This document shows, in pieces, positions 1 through 5,727 of a stretch of 9,201 nt of DNA; within the stretch, counting starts at the first letter, position 1, and each line of letters starts with the position of its first letter. The position numbers and the translations under genes are program-made. The stretch is from Bacteroidota bacterium (lineage in GTDB: Bacteria; Bacteroidota; Bacteroidia; Bacteroidales; Dysgonomonadaceae): contig JAEZZZ010000148.1 of assembly GCA_023418255.1 (NCBI GenBank), positions 1 to 9,201 on the forward strand. Reading direction: 5' to 3'. The notes beneath the pieces are model-generated. The model was given only the letters and a program-made list of their open reading frames with translations, was not told the DNA's origin and did no database searches.

Positions 1-27
1 ACACCCTAAAATGATTCATTACTTTGT

Positions 28-148
28 TTTTGCGGAGTAAGAAACGTTCAAAAAACAATCATCGAATTAGAAAATAGTAAAACCATTCATCCCACAGAGG
101 AAAAGAGGGGCAAAGAAAATGGAAAGTTTTCTTCATGAATAATGCGGG
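28..148 (+). repeat. Left arm of 121-bp inverted repeat
   Basis: This stretch is the reverse complement of 9081-9201. Paired positions sum to 9229, there are no gaps, and the only mismatch is at 128 (T here, G in the other arm), giving 120/121 identity. Similarity stops abruptly after the inner edge, which reads AATGCGGG. No intact reading frame is visible inside. The sharp edge, with a transposase remnant beyond it here and a truncated gene beyond it at the other arm, suggests the end of an insertion sequence or similar repeated element whose body lies outside the window. The family is not recognised. The repeat probably extends leftwards to base 1, but the partner sequence for 1-27 would lie beyond the right end. 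Confidence 0.9.
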
Positions 149-152
149 CTAG

Positions 153-404
153 CCTTTTGATGTGATTTCGCCACAGAATCAAAATATAGCCCTTTATCAA
201 ACTCGTAAACATCATCAAAGCGCATTGGCGGGGGATTGTAAATACATCAAAAGTAATATTTCAAATGGAATTTTAGAGGGAATAAGTTCCGAAATTCAAT
301 TAGTTAAAAAAAAGAAAAAAGGATACAGAAATCCCGGAAACTTTATAAACATGATTTATTTATCTGCGGAAAACAAAATTCGATTCCCCACAGTATTTAT
401 ATAG
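153..404 (+). pseudogene. ISL3-type transposase, C-terminal remnant
   Basis: Only the end of a transposase is left: about 80 codons from a possible GTG at 162 to the TAG at 402-404, with an in-frame stop at 150-152. The diagnostic part is SNGILEGISSEIQLVKKK followed by KGYRNPGNFINMIYLS. It matches the C-terminal pattern of ISL3-family (IS204/IS1001/IS1096/IS1165) transposases: NG-x-x-EG-x-N-x-K-I, then K-x-x-x-x-GYRN-x-x-NF. The E in LEG corresponds to the third acidic residue of the DDE site. The usual asparagine after EGI is serine here. The first two catalytic aspartates and the DNA-binding N-terminus are missing, so it cannot be active. The remnant begins directly after the repeat edge at 148, suggesting that a second element cut it off. 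Confidence 0.65.
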
Positions 405-574
405 AACCAAAATATAAAGCCTATCAGAATCCTTAATAACGGCAGAAAAACAAAAAGTTTCTTTAAATACAGTTTATACTACATAGAAAATGTATTACTA
501 AGTGCTTATTTTAAAGAAAACATCAATTTTTGTCAATATTTTTCATGTCCTTAGCAAAATTATTGATAATTTCT

Positions 575-604
575 TTTGCATTTCACAAAATATGATTACC
601 TTTG
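575..604 (+). promoter_or_regulatory. Promoter of tRNA-Asp
   Basis: TTTG at 575-578 and TACCTTTG at 597-604 match the Bacteroidetes -33 (TTTG) and -7 (TAnnTTTG) elements. The spacer is 18 nt, close to the usual 19-21. Transcription would start near 610, about 20 nt before the tRNA. The AT-rich stretch from 405 to 574 upstream shows no gene or clear structure. Confidence 0.65.
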
Positions 605-630
605 CAATCGCTAAACCAAAATAGCAATCC

Positions 631-704
631 GGTGTGGTAGTTCAGTTGGTTAGAATACCTGCCTGTCACGCAGGGGGTCGCGGGTTCGAGTCCCGTCCAT
701 ACCG
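631..704 (+). tRNA. tRNA-Asp (anticodon GTC)
   Basis: A complete cloverleaf can be folded. The acceptor stem pairs GGTGTGG (631-637) with CCATACC (697-703), with one G-T pair. The D arm is GTTC/GAAT. The anticodon stem pairs CCTGC (658-662) with GCAGG (670-674) around the loop CTGTCAC, with anticodon GTC at 665-667. The T arm is GCGGG-TTCGAGT-CCCGT (680-696). The discriminator base is G704, as is usual for aspartate tRNAs. The 3' CCA is not encoded (CAA follows). It is flanked by its own promoter and terminator and appears to be a single-gene transcript. No second copy of its 3' end is present in the window, so nothing shows it served as an integration site. Confidence 0.97.
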
Positions 705-709
705 CAAAC

Positions 710-751
710 AAGGGTGTAAATCAAGCAATTATGCGATTTGCACCCTTTTTT
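710..751 (+). terminator. Rho-independent terminator of tRNA-Asp
   Basis: AAGGGTGTAAATC (710-722) pairs with GATTTGCACCCTT (735-747) as a 13-bp stem with one T-G wobble and a 12-nt loop. It runs straight into six T residues (746-751). A second complement of GGGTGTAAA, TTTACACCC at 749-757, allows an alternative 9-bp pairing. The site also lies just past the convergent response regulator (stop at 785-787) and may limit read-through from that side, although its T-tract on the minus strand is weak. Confidence 0.9.
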
Positions 752-784
752 ACACCCACTTTCTAAAAAGAAAAGAAGCAACTA

Positions 785-1450
785 TTATTCTTCCTCTAAC
801 CTATAACCTTTATTTTTTATTGTTTCAATAACCAGTCCTTTTCCGTCAATTTTTTTACGCAAAGAACTTACAATGTTTCTCAACGATTCTTCCATAAGGG
901 TGTCGTGCCAAACTTTTATAAGAATTTCATCTAAAGATACTGTTTCGGACAAATTTTCAGCTAAAATAAGTAATACTCCATTTTCTTTTTCAGACAAGTA
1001 CTCCTTTTTGTTACCAAAGTGTATTATACGCTCTGTTGGAATGAAAGTACATTGGTCAAATTGATAATGCTTATCAGAACTCTCCGTTGCTTTTAATGCT
1101 ATTTTTACATGAGCATCAATTTCAGAAATTGCCAATGGTTTTTTCAAGAAAAAGTTAGCACCTATTTCCAAGCCTTCCACAACATCTGCCGGCGATTTAC
1201 TTTCGCCACTCATAAATATTACAGGAATAGATTTGTTTTTTGAGCGAATATGCCGAGCTACAGTTTTACCGCCAATTTCGCCATCTAAATTAATATCCAA
1301 CAACACAACATCTACCGTTCGATTGTCAAACAACTCAATAGCATTTTCTCCTGTCGTTGCAGAAAGCACTTCAAAACCGCTTTGCTCAAAGTGCCACTCA
1401 ACAGCATAAGAAAAATCGATATTATTTTCTACAATCAGTATTACACTCAT
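785..1450 (-). CDS. OmpR-type response regulator
   Basis: A cytoplasmic two-component response regulator of 221 aa, the usual length of the OmpR/PhoB class. The receiver domain covers about residues 1-120. It starts MSVILIVENN, with phospho-acceptor D52 in VVLLDINL, the switch serine S81 in FMSGES and the conserved lysine K104 before P105. The C-terminal part (about 125-221) is a winged-helix DNA-binding domain ending in VIETIKNKGYRL, the wing motif of this family. The acidic pocket reads E8-N9 where E-D is usual, so one metal-binding acid is replaced by asparagine. The ATG overlaps the stop of the upstream kinase gene (ATGA), indicating co-translation and a cognate pair. The likely target is the divergent peptide/transporter operon starting near 2963, inferred from position only. 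Confidence 0.93.
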   Translation of the reverse strand: MSVILIVENNIDFSYAVEWHFEQSGFEVLSATTGENAIELFDNRTVDVVLLDINLDGEIGGKTVARHIRSKNKSIPVIFMSGESKSPADVVEGLEIGANFFLKKPLAISEIDAHVKIALKATESSDKHYQFDQCTFIPTERIIHFGNKKEYLSEKENGVLLILAENLSETVSLDEILIKVWHDTLMEESLRNIVSSLRKKIDGKGLVIETIKNKGYRLEEE

Positions 1451-2802
1451 AATTCACTTTTATTTAATGGTATTGTTAGAGTAAATTTACTACCTTTTCC
1501 TATTTCACTCTCGACCGCTGCTTGTCCGTTGTGTAATTCAGCGACCCACTTTACATAACTTAAACCCAATCCCAATCCATATATTTGTTGTGCGGACTTT
1601 CCTCTATAAAATTTAGTAAAAATATAAGGAATATCTTCTTTTCTTATACCTAAACCGTTATCTGATACAGTTATATTAAGAAACACACCGTCAAACGATG
1701 ATGTGATGTTAATCATCACTTCATTATCAGAGTATTTTACCGCATTTTCCACCAAATTTCTTAAAGCATTAGGTAGATGTATATTGTCGAAAGCAAAATC
1801 ATATGTTTCCGGTGCAAAGGAAGTGTTAAAGCGTATGTGTTTATTAGTTGAAATAGTTGTGTTTTCAATTATTTCATTTATATACTCCACAAGGTTTTCC
1901 TCTTGCCAGTTGGCTTCTGGTTGTGTTTCTTCGGAAAATGAACGCTCAATAATAGATGAAAGCATTTGATTGAGATTGCTCAAATTGCTTTTTATTCGCT
2001 CAATTACTTCTTTACGACGTTTTGTGTTTTGAGTAAAAGAATCGTTTTCAACTAATTCTGTCATTGATAAGGCTCCCTGCAACGGATTACGTAACTCGTG
2101 AATCATGCTGTCAGTAAAATCTTTTCGGATTTGTTCGATTTTTTTCTGCTTAAAAATTATCCTTAACTGATAAACCAATGCCACCACAACAGCGATAAGC
2201 ATCAGTCCGGAAAAAACAATATATAAAAACATTTTTTGAAAAATCAAACGAGCCGGACTATTAAAATGTACTTGTGCATCTCGATTTGCGTCAATTTCTT
2301 TTCGTGAAGTAAAATGTAGATATTTTATATCTGTTTTATCTGATACTTGGGTGATTATTGTGTCTGTTTTGCCTACGTAAACCACTATTTTATAATCGGT
2401 CAACATATTATCGCCTATTAAAACGGCTTTGAAAATACTATCCAATTCGTTAATATCAAGCTCCTCCTCAGCAATCGCCAACCCTGTTACTTTATACATC
2501 AATTTATCAAACGATAGTTTTTCTGACTTGTAATCAAGTTGCAGCTCAGAAGTACTTTCTTTCTCACTATCCGGATTAAATTCTATACTGAATTTATTTT
2601 CTAAATTTTTCAATTTTGTGCTTCTATACATTTCTACCGACTGCTCAAATTTATCATCGAGCATTATGTCAAGTGTTTCGGACAGATATTTGTATTGCTG
2701 AACCAAACTGAAAATCTGAAAAAACACCACAATTACTATGGACACGATAACAAGCCAACGTAAAAGTGTATTTTTTTCAGATATTTTTTTGTGATGTTGC
2801 AT
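1447..2802 (-). CDS. Membrane sensor histidine kinase
   Basis: This inner-membrane sensor kinase of 451 aa is the partner of the response regulator it overlaps by 4 nt. I chose the ATG at 2802 because the promoter -7 element lies at 2835-2828; a longer frame to 2892 would read through the promoter and gives an implausible N-terminus. In order: transmembrane helix 1 (about 13-34), an extracytoplasmic sensor region of about 155 residues with no family I recognise, and transmembrane helix 2 (about 191-211). The H box follows, with phospho-accepting H235 in HELRNPLQGALS. The ATPase domain has its N box at N353 (NLVENAVKYSD), G1 DNGLG at 381-385, an F box (FTKFYRG) and G2 GLGLGL at 409-414. All catalytic motifs are intact. 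The stimulus is unknown; the secreted peptide encoded divergently is a candidate (inference). Confidence 0.93.
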   Translation of the reverse strand: MQHHKKISEKNTLLRWLVIVSIVIVVFFQIFSLVQQYKYLSETLDIMLDDKFEQSVEMYRSTKLKNLENKFSIEFNPDSEKESTSELQLDYKSEKLSFDKLMYKVTGLAIAEEELDINELDSIFKAVLIGDNMLTDYKIVVYVGKTDTIITQVSDKTDIKYLHFTSRKEIDANRDAQVHFNSPARLIFQKMFLYIVFSGLMLIAVVVALVYQLRIIFKQKKIEQIRKDFTDSMIHELRNPLQGALSMTELVENDSFTQNTKRRKEVIERIKSNLSNLNQMLSSIIERSFSEETQPEANWQEENLVEYINEIIENTTISTNKHIRFNTSFAPETYDFAFDNIHLPNALRNLVENAVKYSDNEVMINITSSFDGVFLNITVSDNGLGIRKEDIPYIFTKFYRGKSAQQIYGLGLGLSYVKWVAELHNGQAAVESEIGKGSKFTLTIPLNKSEL

Positions 2803-2827
2803 ACTTAAATTAACGCAATTATAGCTG

Positions 2828-2835
2828 CAAAGATA
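2828..2835 (-). promoter_or_regulatory. -7 promoter element of the two-component operon
   Basis: On the minus strand this reads TATCTTTG, a match to the Bacteroidetes -7 consensus TAnnTTTG. No good -33 TTTG is seen at the right distance, which is common in this group. Transcription would start near 2821 and leave a 5' leader of about 19 nt before the ATG at 2802. This supports the shorter start of the kinase gene. Confidence 0.65.
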
Positions 2836-2962
2836 ATAAAAATGCTTGATACAGCTGTCTTTAGAGGAATAAAAGTTATATAACCATGACAATCTACTCT
2901 ACATAATGACAGTATTATGTTGGCGTGATATTGCTGTTATAGACATTTGCCGAAAACGGCTA

Positions 2963-2970
2963 TAACTTTG
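2963..2970 (+). promoter_or_regulatory. -7 promoter element of the leader-peptide gene/operon
   Basis: TAACTTTG matches TAnnTTTG. A TTTG at 2946-2949 is too close (13 nt) to be a standard -33 box. Between them lies a small inverted repeat, GCCG-AAAA-CGGC (2949-2960). A weak -33 region with a symmetric site upstream is what an activator-dependent promoter could look like, and the divergent response regulator is the obvious candidate (inference). Transcription would start near 2977. Confidence 0.6.
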
Positions 2971-3008
2971 CAACGTCAAAAACAAAGAAATGACGTCGTC
3001 TTTGTTGC
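2970..3008 (+). promoter_or_regulatory. Interlocking inverted repeats in the early 5' leader of the peptide gene
   Basis: Several inverted repeats are packed together: GCAAC (2970-2974) with GTTGC (3004-3008), AACAAAG (2981-2987) with CTTTGTT (3000-3006), and ACGTCA (2973-2978) with TGACGT (2991-2996). They overlap, so they cannot all pair at once. They lie at the start of a leader of about 75 nt. They could be an RNA switch-like structure, a protein-binding site around the transcription start, or chance in AT-rich DNA. No known riboswitch is recognised. Confidence 0.35.
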
Positions 3009-3051
3009 GATGAATTAATTAAATTTATAACTCATTTAAAATCAAACAAAA

Positions 3052-3192
3052 ATGGACAAATTATTTTTAGCAAAAGATGTACTTACTTCTGAAATGGATG
3101 AACTTCTTGGTGGTAAAAAGAAAACAGTAACTATTACTTATACAGACAAGGATGGTAGAACTGTTTCTGTTACATATACCATAGAGGATTAA
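3052..3192 (+). CDS. Double-glycine leader peptide precursor (46 aa)
   Basis: This small gene encodes a precursor peptide of 46 aa. Residues 1-21 (MDKLFLAKDVLTSEMDELLG plus G21) form a classic double-glycine leader: V10 at -12, E14 at -8, M15 at -7, L18 at -4 and G20-G21 at -2/-1. C39 peptidase-transporters recognise and cut after such leaders. The predicted mature part is residues 22-46, 25 aa, starting KKK. It contains two similar strands, TVTITYT (25-31) and TVSVTYT (37-43), joined by DKDGR, and ends IED. It has no cysteine, and no modification enzyme lies nearby, so an unmodified linear peptide is likely. The gene sits behind a promoter and before a hairpin, upstream of the transporter genes. 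Its role (bacteriocin, signal or structural peptide) cannot be decided from sequence. I recognise no named family for the core. Confidence 0.87.
   Translation: MDKLFLAKDVLTSEMDELLGGKKKTVTITYTDKDGRTVSVTYTIED
3124..3180 (+). repeat. Internal duplication within the peptide core
   Basis: 3124-3144 and 3160-3180 are 21-nt direct repeats with a 36-nt period and 15 of 21 identical bases. They encode TVTITYT and TVSVTYT, with DKDGR between. In each strand V/I alternates with T/S/Y, the pattern of a two-sided beta strand, so the two copies would form the arms of a hairpin. Confidence 0.7.
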
Positions 3193-3201
3193 ATTTCACA
3201 T

Positions 3202-3238
3202 AATTGTCAGACACTATAATTGTGTCTGACAATTTATT
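3202..3238 (+). terminator. Strong hairpin after the peptide gene (terminator or attenuator)
   Basis: AATTGTCAGACAC (3202-3214) pairs perfectly with GTGTCTGACAATT (3222-3234): 13 bp around a 7-nt loop. It is followed by a T-rich but broken tract (TATTAT). It begins 10 nt after the peptide stop. It could end most transcripts, or protect the 3' end of the peptide message while letting some polymerase through. Either would give more peptide than transporter. The lack of a clean T-tract favours partial termination or RNA stabilisation. Confidence 0.7.
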
Positions 3239-3247
3239 ATTTATAAT

Positions 3248-3272
3248 GTTAAGTAAAATCTATCTACTTAAC
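3248..3272 (+). promoter_or_regulatory. Inverted repeat upstream of the outer-membrane gene
   Basis: GTTAAGTA (3248-3255) and TACTTAAC (3265-3272) are perfect inverted repeats with a 9-nt spacer, and a further half-site CTTAAC occurs at 3297-3302. A loose -7-like TAACTTTTTG follows at 3299-3308. This may be an operator plus a weak second promoter for the gene at 3341, or just an RNA hairpin in the intergenic leader. Evidence is limited to symmetry and position. Confidence 0.35.
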
Positions 3273-3340
3273 AGACAGATTATCAGATATTCTGCTCTTA
3301 ACTTTTTGTTATTTATTAATTAAAAAATAATGTCGGCAGT

Positions 3341-5692
3341 ATGAGACACACTAAGTTTATATTTTTCACACTTTCTTTTTTTATAATTTCAATAAGCGTT
3401 TTTTCTCAGCACTTTACAATTTCCGGAAAAGTATTGGATGAGAGAAACAATGCTCTTTCTTTTGCCAATGTAGCTGTTTACAATGCTGACAAAAGTCTTC
3501 AAAACGGCGTAATTACATTGAATGACGGTAGTTTTACCATTGAAAACTTGCCGCCCGGCTCATATACAATTTCCATTTCTTTCATGGGATACATAACTCA
3601 CAATGAAACGGTGGAATTGCACCAATCATTGAAATTGTCGGAAATAATGTTGCAAGAGGATGCCGTTAATCTCCAAGCCGTACAAGTAATGGGTTACCGA
3701 AAATTGATTAAAAACGACAATGGAAAAACCACGCTTACCGTAGAGGACTCAATGCTCGGTTCTATGCCTTCTGCAACGATGATTATGTCTTTCGTACCGG
3801 GTATAACCGTTCAAGGCGAATCGATAGAAGTAATAGGGAAAGGCACACCTCTGATTTTTATTGACGGACGGGAGGTGAAAAATCAAAGTCAGATTTCCAC
3901 ACTGCAACCCGAACGAATAAAAAGCATTACGGTAGATAGAAACCCATCAGCCCAGTATGATGCTCGCTATGAAAGTGTGATACATATAGAAACCATTCCA
4001 ATAAAAAAGCAAGAATTCTCAGCACAGCTTGTACACGGTTCAGCAATGGGAAATAGGTATAGTCACACTGAACGAATAAATATAAACCATTCCACAGGTA
4101 AATGGACGAACTATTTGTCGTACCGATACAAAAACGGACAAGGAAAAGAGGGAGTAGAAGTGTTTCAAAATATTTGGGATGACAACATCTCTCAAAAAAA
4201 CAGTTACGATGCTGATTTATATCAAAAAAATCACTTACATAGAGTAACTTTTGGAAGTAATTTGAAGTTGAACGAAAAACACAGTGTTGATTTGCAGTAT
4301 TTACTAAACAAAGAAAAAGGAAATTTTGATGTTGAAGGAACGGAAACCTTGTCAGGTTTGCTAAATTCGCATTATTTAGTAAATAGAAATGGAGCAGACG
4401 ATGGTATAAAACATAATCTAAATTTCAATTATCGTTGGGAAATAGACACTTTAACCACTTTCAATTTGTTTGCTGATTATGCTCATATTGGTAATAAAGA
4501 TGTTGAGTTTGTATATAACAATATTCAAAACACAAGCGAGATTGAGAAATATGTCTTGAACAATCGCTCTGCATTCAATACGTATGCCTTACGTGCTGAA
4601 TATCAAACAAAATTGTTTGATACTTTCGATTTTAATGGGGGAATGAGTTTCTCTGAAATAAAAAGCAATATCCGTTCAATTATTGACAATGTACAACAAG
4701 ATAATACGGACAATCATTCACAGCTAACCGAACATACAATTTCTGCGTATAGTACACTAAAAAAACAAATCAATCGAGTGTCAGCGGAGATAGGTTTACG
4801 TGGCGAACAAAATAGAAGTGATTATTTCAAAAATGGGGTGTCTGTTTTTGGCAAAACACGTATTCTTACTAATTTTTTCCCTTCTTTGGCTTTCTCGTAC
4901 CGTGCGTCAGACAATGCTCAGTTAAATTTTAACTATGCAAGTAAAATCAGTCGTCCTCGTTTTAGCGACCTTGACCCGTCTATTAATTATTTGAGCAGTG
5001 TGCTTTATGAACAAGGAAACCCTGAATTACAACCGCAAATAAGACACACCGTTTCATTAGGTGGATATTTTTTTAGAAAACTAAATATTAGTTTAGGGTA
5101 TTCACATAACCAAAATGCCATTGCATATATTATTGAAAAGGACAAAAACAATCCGAATATATTAATTAATCGTAGCGTAAATGTGAAAAAATCAAGTTCA
5201 ATCGATTTCAATGCGTTTTATACTATTTCTGCAGGGAGATGGCAGTCAAATTTGATTGGAAATATATCATATCCTTTTTTGAAATATCCATATCAAGGAG
5301 AAATAAAAACAAACAACATCCCTAATTTTCAGTTTGTAACCACCAATACCTACATGGTTTCTCCTAAGATTATATTAATGGGAAATTTTGTGGCACAGAG
5401 TCGTTATAGTTATCTAAATAACGTAATATCGCCAACTTATAACTTAGTTTTAGCTGCTAACTTTGTTATGTTCAACGGAAAAATGACCCTAACGGTTTTC
5501 GGAAATGACATACTTAACCGTTCTGAACCGAACACTTATTCTGAATGGGGTAATGTGAGTACGGGACAAAACCTTCGTCCGGACAGTCGCGAAATAGGAG
5601 TTAGCGTAAAGATAAACGTGAATAAATTTAAATCTATTTTCAATCAGAGCGAAAGCAATAGTGAGATTTTAAAAAGAATTGAAAAAGAATAA
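3341..5692 (+). CDS. Outer-membrane beta-barrel protein, TonB-dependent-receptor-like
   Basis: An outer-membrane protein of 783 aa. Residues 1-22 are a Sec signal peptide (KFIFF core, cut near VFS-Q). Residues 24 to about 105 form a carboxypeptidase-D regulatory-like domain (ISGKVLDERNNALSFANV, then GSFTIENLPPGSYTISI). The plug domain follows to about 215, with typical motifs PLIFIDGREV and LQPERIKSITVDRNPSAQYD. The rest is a beta barrel rich in aromatic alternating strands, resembling the 'outer membrane protein beta-barrel family' of Bacteroidetes, whose members resemble TonB-dependent receptors. The last strand-like segment (REIGVSVKINV) is followed by a charged tail of about 20 residues. 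No SusD-type partner is adjacent, so glycan uptake is unlikely. Its place between the peptide gene and the exporter suggests a role in moving or sensing the peptide at the outer membrane (inference). A four-codon frame at 3330-3344 overlaps its start. Confidence 0.9.
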   Translation: MRHTKFIFFTLSFFIISISVFSQHFTISGKVLDERNNALSFANVAVYNADKSLQNGVITLNDGSFTIENLPPGSYTISISFMGYITHNETVELHQSLKLSEIMLQEDAVNLQAVQVMGYRKLIKNDNGKTTLTVEDSMLGSMPSATMIMSFVPGITVQGESIEVIGKGTPLIFIDGREVKNQSQISTLQPERIKSITVDRNPSAQYDARYESVIHIETIPIKKQEFSAQLVHGSAMGNRYSHTERININHSTGKWTNYLSYRYKNGQGKEGVEVFQNIWDDNISQKNSYDADLYQKNHLHRVTFGSNLKLNEKHSVDLQYLLNKEKGNFDVEGTETLSGLLNSHYLVNRNGADDGIKHNLNFNYRWEIDTLTTFNLFADYAHIGNKDVEFVYNNIQNTSEIEKYVLNNRSAFNTYALRAEYQTKLFDTFDFNGGMSFSEIKSNIRSIIDNVQQDNTDNHSQLTEHTISAYSTLKKQINRVSAEIGLRGEQNRSDYFKNGVSVFGKTRILTNFFPSLAFSYRASDNAQLNFNYASKISRPRFSDLDPSINYLSSVLYEQGNPELQPQIRHTVSLGGYFFRKLNISLGYSHNQNAIAYIIEKDKNNPNILINRSVNVKKSSSIDFNAFYTISAGRWQSNLIGNISYPFLKYPYQGEIKTNNIPNFQFVTTNTYMVSPKIILMGNFVAQSRYSYLNNVISPTYNLVLAANFVMFNGKMTLTVFGNDILNRSEPNTYSEWGNVSTGQNLRPDSREIGVSVKINVNKFKSIFNQSESNSEILKRIEKE

Positions 5693-5727
5693 TCTATTTT
5701 CTGTTAATTACAAAAAACAACTTAAAA

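Noticed and set aside
631..704. tRNA-Asp as an integration site for a mobile element
   Set aside because: No second copy of the tRNA 3' end and no integrase gene are present in the window.
634..831. 65-codon frame over the tRNA
   Set aside because: It reads through the tRNA-Asp gene and its terminator and is an artefact of structured RNA sequence.
2803..2892. 30-residue N-terminal extension of the histidine kinase (ATG at 2892)
   Set aside because: It would run through the promoter -7 element at 2835-2828, and the residues look non-coding (cysteine- and tyrosine-rich, unlike a kinase N-terminus). The ATG at 2802 fits the promoter and membrane topology.
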